A stretch of DNA of 64,000 nt. Origin: Pseudomonadota bacterium (GTDB lineage Bacteria; Desulfobacterota; Binatia; Binatales; Binataceae). The position numbers were made by a program, and so were the translations under genes. A model generated the notes under the pieces. The model searched no databases. It was given only the letters and a program-made list of their open reading frames with translations, and was not told the origin of the DNA. Position 1 is the first letter of the stretch. Every line of letters begins with the position of its first letter. Below are positions 46,690 through 55,347 of this stretch, one piece after another. The stretch is taken from positions 127,129-191,128 of the forward strand of contig JAJPHI010000014.1 of assembly GCA_021325355.1 (NCBI GenBank), read 5' to 3'.

Positions 46690-47454
46690 ATGGCCGACGA
46701 AGTAGTCAGGATCGAACGCTCGGAAAACCATCTCACGTTGACGCTCAATCGTCCGGAAAAGCGCAATGCGATCAATCGCGCGATGACCGAAGCGCTCGAC
46801 CAGGCGCTGGCCGTGGTCGAGAACGACAGGGAAATCCGGGCCGTCATTATTCGCGGCGAGGGCCGGGGTTTTTGCTCCGGTCTCGACCTGCGCGACCTCG
46901 AACAGACCGGCGCCGGCGGGATTCCCTTCGACAAGGTGATAAGTCGGCTCGGCGCCTGCCCGGTGCCGACGATCGCCGCTATCCACGGTGAAGCGCTGAC
47001 GGGCGGGCTCGTCCTCGCGCTTTTCTGCGACCTGCGGATTGCCGGCGCCGGCGCGCGGCTCGGCATGACGCCGGCCCGTATCGGCTATCTGCCGACGTAC
47101 TGGATTTTCCGCAAATTTGTCGAGGTCGTCGGACCTGCCAACGCCGCCGAGATCCTGTATCTCGCCGACCCCGTCGACACCGCGCGGGCGCGCGAGATGG
47201 GCCTGGTGCATAAGGTCGTTCCCGATGCCGAACTCGACGCCGCCGCGGTCGCCTGGGCGACCAGGATTGCCGGCAACGCCCCCTTATCGATCCGCGCGAT
47301 GAAGCGTACGCTCGCCCGGGTGATGAGTCAGGCGTTCGAAGTCGAGCACCAGGACCTCGATGAACTCGGCGCGCAGGTTCGCAGCAGCAAGGACGCGAAA
47401 GAGGGCGTGCGTGCTTTCCTGGAGAAGCGCAAACCGGTCTGGCGAGGTGAATAA
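46690..47454 (+). CDS. Enoyl-CoA hydratase/isomerase family protein, first of a tandem pair
   Basis: Crotonase-fold protein of 254 residues. ITLTLNRPEKRNAIN-like start (LTLTLNRPEKRNAIN), GRGFCSGLDLRDLE for the oxyanion hole and the CDLRIAG core are present. The two catalytic Glu positions of true hydratases are changed: GGLVLALFCDLRI lacks the first, and LGMTPARIGYLP lacks the second. It could be an isomerase, a hydrolase or an inactive partner. Start ATG 46690 has a GAAAGGCGG site upstream. The following gene is about 45 percent alike by eye and lies 69 bases further, so the pair arose by duplication. Confidence 0.85.
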   Translation: MADEVVRIERSENHLTLTLNRPEKRNAINRAMTEALDQALAVVENDREIRAVIIRGEGRGFCSGLDLRDLEQTGAGGIPFDKVISRLGACPVPTIAAIHGEALTGGLVLALFCDLRIAGAGARLGMTPARIGYLPTYWIFRKFVEVVGPANAAEILYLADPVDTARAREMGLVHKVVPDAELDAAAVAWATRIAGNAPLSIRAMKRTLARVMSQAFEVEHQDLDELGAQVRSSKDAKEGVRAFLEKRKPVWRGE

Positions 47455-47523
47455 CGCCGGATCCATTCAGGCATCTTTGACGATTCGGACTGACCGGACA
47501 CGAATCAGCTTACGGAGAATCAC

Positions 47524-48294
47524 ATGAGCACCGACGTTTTGCGGCTCGAGCGCCGCCACAACTACGCAACGATTACGCTGAACCGCCCGGAGAAACGCAA
47601 CGCGCTTAATGAGCCGCTGCTGAAGGCGCTCGATGATGCGTTGATCGCGGTCGAGCAGGACAAGGAGGTTCGCGCGGTGATCGTGCGCGGCGCCGGCGGC
47701 AGCTTCTGTTCGGGCCTTGATCTCGCCGAAGCCGACCGGCTCGAGGGCGGACACAGCCCGGTGGGCATCGAACGGGTGTTCCATCGCCTCGAGAACGTCG
47801 CGGTGCCAACGATCGCGGCGGTGCAGGGAGCCGCGTTGGCCGGTGGATGCGAGCTCGCGCTCCATTGCGACTTGCGGATCGGTGCCGAGGATCTGCGCAT
47901 GGGGATGACCGTGGCGCGCGTTGGTCTGCTGGTGCCCTACGATTTCATTCGCAAGCTGATCGAGATAATCGGCGCCGCGAATACTTCATACATCCTTTAT
48001 ACCGCCGAGCCGGTCGATGCCCGGCGCGCGCTCGCGATGGGCATGGTTCATGAAATCGTCGCCAATGAAAAACTCGATGACGCCGCGACGGCTCTCGCCG
48101 AAAGAGTTTCCGCAAATGCGCCCCTCTCACTGCGAACGATGAAAAAGAGCCTCCGCCGTTCGCTGAGCGAGTCGAACGACGCTTATCACGATGACATCCT
48201 CGAAATGGGACGCATGGTCCGCGCGAGCAAAGACGCGAAGGAAGGGATCCGCGCCTTCCTCGAAAAGCGCAAGCCCAACTGGTGCGGTGAGTGA
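47524..48294 (+). CDS. Enoyl-CoA hydratase/isomerase family protein, second of a tandem pair
   Basis: Crotonase-fold protein of 256 residues, paralogous to the one before it (same start LNRPEKRNALN, same end RAFLEKRKPNWCGE versus RAFLEKRKPVWRGE). Here the first catalytic Glu is kept, in LAGGCELALHCDLRI, but the second position reads MGMTVARVGLL without Glu. The oxyanion region is GSFCSGLDLAEAD. Which acyl-CoA it uses is unknown. A CGGAGA ribosome site precedes ATG 47524. The last eight bases overlap the DUF218-like gene, so they are expressed together. Confidence 0.86.
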   Translation: MSTDVLRLERRHNYATITLNRPEKRNALNEPLLKALDDALIAVEQDKEVRAVIVRGAGGSFCSGLDLAEADRLEGGHSPVGIERVFHRLENVAVPTIAAVQGAALAGGCELALHCDLRIGAEDLRMGMTVARVGLLVPYDFIRKLIEIIGAANTSYILYTAEPVDARRALAMGMVHEIVANEKLDDAATALAERVSANAPLSLRTMKKSLRRSLSESNDAYHDDILEMGRMVRASKDAKEGIRAFLEKRKPNWCGE

Positions 48295-48808
48295 CGAAAC
48301 CCACGGCGGCAGGGCCGGCGGCCGCTTCGATGTGGTTTTCGCGCTGAACTTCGGCCTGCCCGCGGACTTGCCGGCCAATCGGATAATCGCTGAGGCCGCG
48401 CGCCGTTCAAGTCAGGCGCATCAGATCCCGATTTTCTCTGCGCCCGCCGGGATTTTCGATTTTGCCGGGCATCCCACGTCGCTATCGGGCGACTTTCCCG
48501 GCTACGTCTCGACCGTCAAACAGGTCGATGCGCTGACCGCCGCCGCGCAGACCCATGGCTGGCGACGCGTACTGGTTGTGGCCGCCCCGCCGCACGCGTG
48601 GCGCGCGCTTCGCGATGTTCGCGCGGCGGGGTTCATCGCGCAGATCGACCGGAGCGTTTTCGGCGAGCCGCGTCGCATCTGGTATGCGAAGGAGTCTGAG
48701 CATCGCCAGACCACCGCGGCGTGGCGATGGTGGCTTACCTGGGAGTTGCCCGCCCGCGCCGTTATCCTTCTCCGCCGACCATGGTACGAAGCACGTGCGC
48801 GCCGTTGA
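48287..48808 (+). CDS. DUF218/YdcF-like protein
   Basis: Protein of 173 residues that starts with GTG 48287 inside the end of the second hydratase gene. FDVVFALNFGLPADLPANRI at the front, a middle STVKQVDALTAAAQ helix and RRVLVVAAPPHAWRALRD resemble the DUF218 (YdcF, SanA, ElyC) fold, with an Asn/Asp-rich first loop and a histidine near the end of the Rossmann-like part. No membrane segment or signal peptide is seen. The assignment is by eye only. It overlaps the previous gene and precedes a GNAT gene on the other strand. Confidence 0.55.
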   Translation: MSDETHGGRAGGRFDVVFALNFGLPADLPANRIIAEAARRSSQAHQIPIFSAPAGIFDFAGHPTSLSGDFPGYVSTVKQVDALTAAAQTHGWRRVLVVAAPPHAWRALRDVRAAGFIAQIDRSVFGEPRRIWYAKESEHRQTTAAWRWWLTWELPARAVILLRRPWYEARARR

Positions 48809-48822
48809 GCAGATGCCCTCGC

Positions 48823-49323
48823 TCAGGCGATTATCGAGTACATCAGCTTATCGATGATCTGCCCGTCTTTGCGCGCGGCCCGGCGCAGGCGCCCTTCCAA
48901 CGTGTAACCGTTCTTCTCCAGCACGCGCGCCGAAGCCAGATTGTAGGCAAACACCTGAGCTTGGACGCGCTCGGCGCCAAGTTTGTTAAACGCGTACTCG
49001 GTGACGCGCGCCAGCGCTTCACTCGCGATTCCCCGGCCCCAGTAGGGCTCCCCTACCCAGTAACCCACTTCGAGCGATTGCGGATGCTGCTCGGGCAGGC
49101 GCTTCAGACCGATACCCCCGATTGCCTGGCCATCGACGTCGATTGCGAATTGTAACTGCGGATCGCCTTCAGCCGCAGTAAGAGCAATCCAACCCTGCCC
49201 ATCGGCGTGCGTGTACGGATGGGGAAACGGATCGGCGAGGTTGATCCAGATCCGTCGATTATTTGCCAGCCGTATCAGGGAGTCGAGGTCGGCCTCGCGC
49301 CATCGCCGGAGTATCAGTCGCAC
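48823..49323 (-). CDS. GNAT-family N-acetyltransferase (RimJ/RimL-like)
   Basis: Acetyltransferase of 166 residues. MRLILRRWREADLDSLIRLANN is the usual opening of RimJ-like proteins, EVGYWVGEPYWGRGIASEALARV carries the acetyl-CoA pyrophosphate loop (GRGIASEA), and LGAERVQAQVFAYNLASARVLEKNGY is the C-terminal signature. RimJ/RimL relatives acetylate ribosomal proteins or amino acids and drugs; the target is unknown. It follows the acyl-CoA carboxylase gene on the minus strand, 16 bases after its stop, so it may be in the same transcript. Confidence 0.85.
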   Translation of the reverse strand: MRLILRRWREADLDSLIRLANNRRIWINLADPFPHPYTHADGQGWIALTAAEGDPQLQFAIDVDGQAIGGIGLKRLPEQHPQSLEVGYWVGEPYWGRGIASEALARVTEYAFNKLGAERVQAQVFAYNLASARVLEKNGYTLEGRLRRAARKDGQIIDKLMYSIIA

Positions 49324-49339
49324 GCCCTCACACCTCGTT

Positions 49340-52300
49340 CTACCAGGTATCGATGCAGGGGCGCTTTTTGCCGGTGCGCGCCGGCGGCGGCGGGCAGGAG
49401 CGCAGACCCGCGACGATCCATCGACGCGATTCCGCCGGATCGATCACGTCATCGATTTCGAAGGTCGAAGCAACATTGATTGCCTTGCCGTGCTGATACA
49501 TCCGCGCGACCATCTCGTCGAACGCCTGCTTGCGCTTGGCGGGGTCCTCGATTGCCGCCAGCTCGTTGCGATATGCGAGCTTGGCGGCGCCCTCGAGGCC
49601 CATCCCACCGAACTCTCCGGTCGGCCACGAGACCGTAAAAATCGGCGCTTTGAAACTGCCGCCGGCCATCGCCTGCGCGCCCAGTCCATACCCTTTGCGA
49701 AGGACGATGGTGAAGAAGGGCACGGTCAGGCTGGCGCCGGTGACGAACATGCGACAGGCATGACGCACCAGCGCGGTCTTCTCCACCTCGGGGCCGACCA
49801 TGATCCCCGGGGTATCGCACAGAAAGAGGAGGGGCAGGTCGAAGGCGTCGCACAATTGCATGAAACGCGCCGCCTTGTCCGCGGCGTCGGCATCGATCGC
49901 GCCGGCCAGGTGAGCCGGATTGTTCGCGATAAGTCCCAACGGCCGCCCTTCGATACGGATCAACGCGGTGATCATGCCGATGCCGAAATCGCGACGAAGT
50001 TCGAGCACCGAGCCGCTATCCGCCAGCAGGTTGACCACGTTGCGGATGTCGTAAACGCGCAGCCGATTCTCGGGTATCGCGGCGCGCAGGAGACGTTGGT
50101 CGGCGGCCGTCCAGTCCTTAAGGGCGCCCTGGAAGTAGGAGAGATAGCGGCGGGCCACGGCCGTTCCCTCAGCCTCGTCCGCGACCGCGATATCGACCAC
50201 GCCGTTGCGGGTCTGCACGCTCATCGGGCCGACATCCTCGGGGCGATAAACGCCCAATCCCCCGCCCTCGATCATCGCCGGTCCACCCATGCCGAGATTG
50301 GTGTCGCGCGCGGCGATCACCACGTCGCAACAGCCCAGAATCGCGGCGTTCCCGGCGAAGCATCGCCCCGAGTTGATTCCTATCAGCGGGACGAGTCCGC
50401 TGAGGCCGCCCCAATAATTGAACGCCATGCAATCGAGTCCGATCGAGCTGATGCCGTCGGTATCGCCCGGGCGCCCGCCGCCCCCTTCGGTAAAGAAGAT
50501 TACCGGCAGCCGCAAGTGCTCGGCGATCTCGAACATGCGATCCTTCTTGCGATGGTTCTGCTGGCCCTGCGTGCCGGCGAGCACCGTGTAGTCGTAGGAC
50601 ATCAGGATGCAGCGGGCGCGGCTTTCGTCGAAGCGATCGGAATTGACCAGGCCGAGTCCGGCAATCATGCCGTCCGCTGGGGTTCGTCGGATCAGATCGT
50701 CCAGGGATCGCCGCCGCCGCTGGGCGGCGATCACCAACGGACCGTATTCGACGAATGTTCCCGGATCGCACAGGTCGGCGATATTCTCCCGTGCCGTGCG
50801 CTGCCCCGTTTTGCGCCGACGTTCGACAGCGTCCGGCCGCGCCGCGTCGAGGCCGAGGGCGTGGCGTTCGAGCGACTCCGCGAGGTCAGGGCGAATGCGG
50901 TCGAGATCGATAGCCTCCTGACGGCCACCGTCGGCGACGGCGATCGCGGCCTCTTCGATGAAGGCGAGCGGATAGCCTTCGAGGATGGCGTCACCCGCAG
51001 CGACGTTGATCATGCGGACGTAGCCGCTGACCGTTGCGCGGATCACGTGCTCCATCTTCATCGACTCCATGACGAGGAGCTGCTGGTCGCGGGCGACCGA
51101 ATCGCCCTCGTGGACGTCGATGGTGACGATCGTTCCCTGCATCGGCGCGTTGACCGCGACGGTCCCGGCCGGACCCTCGATCGCCTCTGCCGGAGGCGTC
51201 GCGGGCGCAACACTTTCGCTTCTTGTCATCGGCGCGCCGGATTTGCCGTAAGTTAGGACGGCGAGCGGATCGGATGAGCTCAGCTTGACGCCCGCCATCC
51301 GCGTATTTGCGGCCGCCGGCGTTTCGAAATAGAGCGGCGGTGCGGACTTCGCCCCGAGCAATTCGCTCAGATGCTCCTCGATAAAATGCGTGTCGATGCG
51401 CGCGGCGATGAAGTCCTCGTGCGCCAGGAGTTTCTGCAGCAGTCCGAGGTTCGTAGCGACGCCCTCGATGCGGAATTCGCGCGCCGCGCGATGCGCCTTG
51501 CGTGCCGCATCGGCAAACGCCGCCGAAGAAGAATGCACGATCAATTTGGCGATAAGCGAGTCGAACCGCGGATTGGTTACATAGCCGGCGTAGGCATAGG
51601 TGTCGACTCGCACGCCCGCGCCCGATGGCGGCTCGAACACGCTAATCCGTCCGCCGGTCGGTCTGGTCGATCCGTCGGCAGAGATGGTTTCGAGATTAAT
51701 CCGACTTTGGATCGCGTAACCGCGCGGTTGCGGAATGCGCTCGATCGTCAGGCCGAGTTGGTCGAGGGACGCGCCGGCCGCCAGTTGAATCTGGGTCTTG
51801 ACCAGGTCAACTCCGGTAACCGCCTCGGTGACCGTATGCTCGACCTGCAGGCGCGCGTTGGCTTCGATGAAGGCGAAGCCCGGTCGCTCACCGCGTCGCC
51901 CGTTGCCGCTGCCGTCAACCAGGAACTCGAACGTGCCCAGATTCGCATACTTCATCGCGGCCGCGATGCGCAACGCGGCGGCGAGAATTTCCGCCTTCAG
52001 GCGCGGCTCCAACCACGGACTGGGTGCAATCTCGACCAGCTTCTGATGCCGCCGCTGAATCGAGCACTCCCGTTCATGAAGATGGGACACTGCGCCGCTG
52101 CCGTCACCAAGGACCTGGACTTCGATATGCCGCGCCTGCGGCATCAGGCGTTCGACGTAGAGCTCGCCTTTACCGAAGGCCGCGCGCGCCTCGGATTCGC
52201 ATCGGGCAAAAGCTTCCGCAATCTCGTCGAGGCGCCGCACAATCCGCATCCCGCGCCCGCCGCCGCCGGCGACAGCCTTGATCATGATGGCGGCATCGGG

Positions 52301-52753
52301 ACCCAAAGATCTGAAAAATTCCTCGATCTCAGCGACGCTTGCGACCACGCCGCTGCGCGGCATCACCGGCACGCCGCAGCCCTCAGCCAGTTCACAGGCG
52401 GCGACCTTGTCACCGAGACGTTCGAGAATTTCGGGGGTTGGTCCGATGAACGCGAGTCCCGCGTCCCGGCATTTTTGCGCGAAATCCGCGCGCTCGCTCA
52501 GGAAGCCGTAGCCGGGATGAATCGCGTCGCAGCCGCTTGCCCGGGCCGCAGCGATTAGCTGATCAGCGTCCAGATACGGCCGCACACCCGTGCCACTCAG
52601 CGGATAGGCTGAGTCGGCGCGGCGCGTGTGCAACGAGTTGGCGTCATCTTCGGCGAAGACGGCCACGCTGGGCAGACCCAGCTCGGCGCACGCTTCGGCG
52701 ATACGGATGGCGATTTCGCCGCGATTGGCGATGAGAACACTGCTTATTGGCAT
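49340..52753 (-). CDS. Single-chain acyl-CoA carboxylase (biotin carboxylase, BCCP and carboxyltransferase fused)
   Basis: Protein of 1137 residues that joins all parts of a biotin-dependent carboxylase. The biotin carboxylase domain (about 1-450) has SSVLIANRGEIAIRIAEAC, GYGFLSER and the ATP loop GGGGRGMRIV. The BCCP domain contains the biotinyl-lysine Lys566 in MESMKMEHV. The carboxyltransferase part (about 640-1130) starts with TARENIADLCDPGTFVEYGP and holds the two halves of the acyl-CoA site in one chain. Normally these are two to four proteins. Similar single-chain enzymes are known for long-chain acyl-CoA carboxylases of mycobacteria. The substrate (acetyl-, propionyl- or longer acyl-CoA) is unknown. 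Confidence 0.93.
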   Translation of the reverse strand: MPISSVLIANRGEIAIRIAEACAELGLPSVAVFAEDDANSLHTRRADSAYPLSGTGVRPYLDADQLIAAARASGCDAIHPGYGFLSERADFAQKCRDAGLAFIGPTPEILERLGDKVAACELAEGCGVPVMPRSGVVASVAEIEEFFRSLGPDAAIMIKAVAGGGGRGMRIVRRLDEIAEAFARCESEARAAFGKGELYVERLMPQARHIEVQVLGDGSGAVSHLHERECSIQRRHQKLVEIAPSPWLEPRLKAEILAAALRIAAAMKYANLGTFEFLVDGSGNGRRGERPGFAFIEANARLQVEHTVTEAVTGVDLVKTQIQLAAGASLDQLGLTIERIPQPRGYAIQSRINLETISADGSTRPTGGRISVFEPPSGAGVRVDTYAYAGYVTNPRFDSLIAKLIVHSSSAAFADAARKAHRAAREFRIEGVATNLGLLQKLLAHEDFIAARIDTHFIEEHLSELLGAKSAPPLYFETPAAANTRMAGVKLSSSDPLAVLTYGKSGAPMTRSESVAPATPPAEAIEGPAGTVAVNAPMQGTIVTIDVHEGDSVARDQQLLVMESMKMEHVIRATVSGYVRMINVAAGDAILEGYPLAFIEEAAIAVADGGRQEAIDLDRIRPDLAESLERHALGLDAARPDAVERRRKTGQRTARENIADLCDPGTFVEYGPLVIAAQRRRRSLDDLIRRTPADGMIAGLGLVNSDRFDESRARCILMSYDYTVLAGTQGQQNHRKKDRMFEIAEHLRLPVIFFTEGGGGRPGDTDGISSIGLDCMAFNYWGGLSGLVPLIGINSGRCFAGNAAILGCCDVVIAARDTNLGMGGPAMIEGGGLGVYRPEDVGPMSVQTRNGVVDIAVADEAEGTAVARRYLSYFQGALKDWTAADQRLLRAAIPENRLRVYDIRNVVNLLADSGSVLELRRDFGIGMITALIRIEGRPLGLIANNPAHLAGAIDADAADKAARFMQLCDAFDLPLLFLCDTPGIMVGPEVEKTALVRHACRMFVTGASLTVPFFTIVLRKGYGLGAQAMAGGSFKAPIFTVSWPTGEFGGMGLEGAAKLAYRNELAAIEDPAKRKQAFDEMVARMYQHGKAINVASTFEIDDVIDPAESRRWIVAGLRSCPPPPARTGKKRPCIDTW

Positions 52754-52892
52754 CGGCGTCGATAGTAGCCGAGCCTCGTGTCACGTTCGAGAACCCGCGC
52801 GGCCTAGGAGGCGGTGGCCGGAGCGCGGGCTCTGCGATGGCGGCTGCTGCGGTGGTTGACGACGCCGTCCCGGCCTCTGCCGCGGCATCCCG

Positions 52893-54152
52893 CTATTCCC
52901 GTCCGCGATCAGCCGCCGCGAGCGCGTTGGTGAAATCGTTCAGCAAATCGCTCCAGTGTTCCGTTCCTACCGAAATGCGCACCAGTGAGTCGCTGATACC
53001 GGCCGCGTCGAGCTCCTCGGCCGAGAGCTCACTATGGGTGGTCGTCCGCGGATGGCTTACTAGGGTCTCGACTCCACCCAGGCTGACCGCGTTGCGGCCG
53101 ATTCGGAGATTGCGCAGGAAATCGAAGGCCGCGGCTTTGCCGCCGTCAATCTCGATGGAAAGCAGCGAACCCGGGAACTCGGCCTGCGCATCGCGGATCC
53201 GGATCTGGTCCGCATCCTCAAACAGCGACGGATAGAGTACGCGACGAATCTTTGGATGTCGCGCCAGCCGTTCGGCAATCCGCTGCGCGTTCTTGCTCTG
53301 GCGGTTCATCCGCAGCGCCACGGTCGAAAGGCGGGAGTCGAGAATCCAGGATTCATCGGCCTGCAGGATATTGCCCAGCAAAGCGCGCATGCCGCGCAGA
53401 TGCTGAATCAGGCGCGGATCTCGCGCGAGGACGGCTCCGGCGAGCAAATCACTGAAGCCGCCGAGAAATTTGGTCGCCGAGTAAATCACGAGATCGGCGC
53501 CGTGCAGCAGCGGATGCTGGAACGTCGGACCCAGCAAGGTGTTGTCAACCGCGAGCACGGGGCGCGGATCGCGCGCCGCACAACAATCGGCGGCAAACCT
53601 GATATCAGACATCGTCAACGTTGGATTGGCCGGCGTTTCGATTAGAATCAACTGCAGACTTTCGGCCTGCTCCACCGCCGCGCGCATCGCCCGATTATCC
53701 CCGGCTGGAACGGCGTGCGCGACAAAACCCAACGGCTCGATGATCTGATGGATCAGATGCTGCGTGCCGCCGTACAGCGGCCGCGTATAGACCATCGAGC
53801 CGCCGCGCTCGAGGAAGCCCAGCAACACGGTAACGATCGCGGCCATCCCGCTATTGAAAACGGCGGCGGCGTCCGCCCCCCGCTCGAGCGGGACCAGATG
53901 GTCTTCGGCGATTTGCGCGTTCGGATGGTTCAGGCGCGCATAAATCAGGTCGGCGCCGCCGTCGCTCGAGGCCGGCGCGCGACCGAGCACCGTCTCGAAA
54001 GCGCGCTCAGCCGCTTCCGGACTGTGGAAGACATAGGTCGAGCTGCGATACACCGGCGGTCGCGCCGCTCCGACCGACAGTTGCGGATCGAAACCGCTGG
54101 TCAGGACCGCAGTCTCCGGCCGCACACGATACGAAGGCTTGGTCTGTTTCAT
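52893..54152 (-). CDS. Cys/Met metabolism PLP-dependent enzyme (cystathionine gamma-synthase / methionine gamma-lyase type)
   Basis: PLP fold type I enzyme of 419 residues. Lys228 in YSATKFLGG is the cofactor lysine. YARLNHPNAQIAEDHLVPLE, FNSGMAAIVTVLLG, YGGTQHLIHQII and LIETPANPTLTMSD follow the family order, and RNAVSLGGVETLVSHPRTTTHS is the C-terminal sulfur-amino-acid signature. It may be cystathionine gamma-synthase, cystathionine lyase, O-acetylhomoserine sulfhydrylase or methionine lyase; these cannot be told apart by eye. ATG at 54152 with AGGGA upstream is preferred to an earlier TTG. The thrB and metF genes 10 kb away belong to the same amino acid branch. Confidence 0.88.
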   Translation of the reverse strand: MKQTKPSYRVRPETAVLTSGFDPQLSVGAARPPVYRSSTYVFHSPEAAERAFETVLGRAPASSDGGADLIYARLNHPNAQIAEDHLVPLERGADAAAVFNSGMAAIVTVLLGFLERGGSMVYTRPLYGGTQHLIHQIIEPLGFVAHAVPAGDNRAMRAAVEQAESLQLILIETPANPTLTMSDIRFAADCCAARDPRPVLAVDNTLLGPTFQHPLLHGADLVIYSATKFLGGFSDLLAGAVLARDPRLIQHLRGMRALLGNILQADESWILDSRLSTVALRMNRQSKNAQRIAERLARHPKIRRVLYPSLFEDADQIRIRDAQAEFPGSLLSIEIDGGKAAAFDFLRNLRIGRNAVSLGGVETLVSHPRTTTHSELSAEELDAAGISDSLVRISVGTEHWSDLLNDFTNALAAADRGRE

Positions 54153-54315
54153 ATGATCCCTGTCCAATGACGAGCGTAAAAGGGGCCTTATCAGTGGACG
54201 AGAATCCGGCCGGGAGAGTCAAGCTCTGCCTTGAGATCGCCACCCGAACCGCCATCCGTCCTTCGCCCTCGTTGCATCGAGATCATCAACGGGGAGGGCT
54301 TGCACGAAGACTCAC

Positions 54316-54344
54316 TTTGCAAATTGGCCAGGGCGGGCTACGAT
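54316..54344 (+). promoter_or_regulatory. Candidate tRNA promoter
   Basis: TTTGCA at 54316-54321 and TACGAT at 54339-54344 are 17 bases apart and each match four of six consensus bases. Transcription would begin about five bases before the mature tRNA. There is no test for this other than position. Confidence 0.35.
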
Positions 54345-54355
54345 CTGCCGTTTGG

Positions 54356-54429
54356 GCGCCCGTAGCTCAACTGGACAGAGCATCGGACTTCGGATCCGAG
54401 GGTTGGGGGTTCAAATCCCTCCGGGCGCG
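54356..54429 (+). tRNA. tRNA-Arg (anticodon TCG)
   Basis: A 74-base cloverleaf. The acceptor stem GCGCCCG pairs perfectly with CGGGCGC, the D stem is GCTC/GAGC, and the anticodon stem TCGGA/TCCGA encloses the loop CTTCGGA, giving anticodon TCG, which reads CGA and, by wobble, other CGN arginine codons. The T stem GGGGG/CCCTC holds a TTCAAAT loop. The discriminator base is G at 54429, and CCA is not encoded. It stands alone between the Cys/Met enzyme and a lipoprotein gene. Confidence 0.96.
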
Positions 54430-54513
54430 TTTCAGGATGATCACGCTTCAACAGGCCGGCGCAGCAACCTCGTAGTGGCTTCAGGAATGATCGCGAGCAA
54501 GTTCGCCGATTGG

Positions 54514-55275
54514 CTAGTTGGTCGCCGGCGCCGGCTGTCGGCCCTGAAGCTCCAGCAGGCGAGACGCAATCTTCTCGGCCCAGTAATTCATCGCATTCTC
54601 GGCGTCGCCCCACGTACCGGCGAGCGCCGTGCTCATCGCCATGCCGCCGCCGCGCTGATCGATGGCGCCGGCAAGAAACTGACCGGTGACCGAGTCGGTC
54701 GCCTTCATTTCCGCTTGCGCCGAACCGGCGAAGGCATAGGCGCCGGTCGCCAGCGACTGCCCAAGGTTCAGGATGCGCGCCTGGGGAACGACCACCGAAA
54801 CGGTGCGTAAGCCGGGTATCGTCGCGGTGGCGTTGACCAGCGCCACCTGTAGCTGAAGCACCCCCGGCCCGCCCTGATTGACAAGCGTGAAATTCTTTTG
54901 CAACTCAGTCATCAGCGCGTTGTAAAAGTACGCCGTCAGAACATCCTGGTCTTCCGGCGACACCTTGGTCTCGGGATCGTCCCAGAACTCGACCGGCTCC
55001 AGCAGAATCTTGTCGTATTGTTTCCAATTGGCGTTCGGGTCCACGTAAATCATCGCGGCCTGGCCTTGCTGACCGGGCTGCAGCAGCGATAACTCACTTC
55101 CAAAGAAGCCGGTCGCGGCGGGCGACTCATTGCTGCTGACACTCTTTTGAACCTCGGACGATTGGGAGACGGTCTGCGCGCAGCCGCATACCAGCAATCC
55201 GCTTGCAATCAGAAACGCCAAAGCCGCCGCACCAGACCTCCTGGTTGGCTTCGCAGCCGGCAACCTTTTATGCAT
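54514..55275 (-). CDS. DUF3313-like lipoprotein
   Basis: Protein of 253 residues. ATG at 55275 has AAGGAG upstream; the frame opens six codons earlier. The N-terminus is basic then hydrophobic (AALAFLIASGLLVCGCAQ), ending in a lipobox cysteine, so it should be a lipoprotein. The body MIYVDPNANWKQYDKILLEPVEFW is typical of DUF3313 family proteins, followed by DQDVLTAYFYNALMTELQKNF. Family members are outer-membrane-associated with unknown function. The outer-membrane protein gene upstream on the same strand ends 72 bases before this start. Confidence 0.8.
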   Translation of the reverse strand: MHKRLPAAKPTRRSGAAALAFLIASGLLVCGCAQTVSQSSEVQKSVSSNESPAATGFFGSELSLLQPGQQGQAAMIYVDPNANWKQYDKILLEPVEFWDDPETKVSPEDQDVLTAYFYNALMTELQKNFTLVNQGGPGVLQLQVALVNATATIPGLRTVSVVVPQARILNLGQSLATGAYAFAGSAQAEMKATDSVTGQFLAGAIDQRGGGMAMSTALAGTWGDAENAMNYWAEKIASRLLELQGRQPAPATN

Positions 55276-55347
55276 CACTATAATCTCCTTCACCGGGGTT
55301 TCATCGAATTCTCGAGCTAACCACGACAGCCGCGTCTCAATCTGCGA

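Noticed and set aside
49211-51256. Long open frame of 681 codons on the + strand
   Set aside because: It lies opposite the acyl-CoA carboxylase gene, whose domains are clear; the + strand product has low-complexity composition and no motif.
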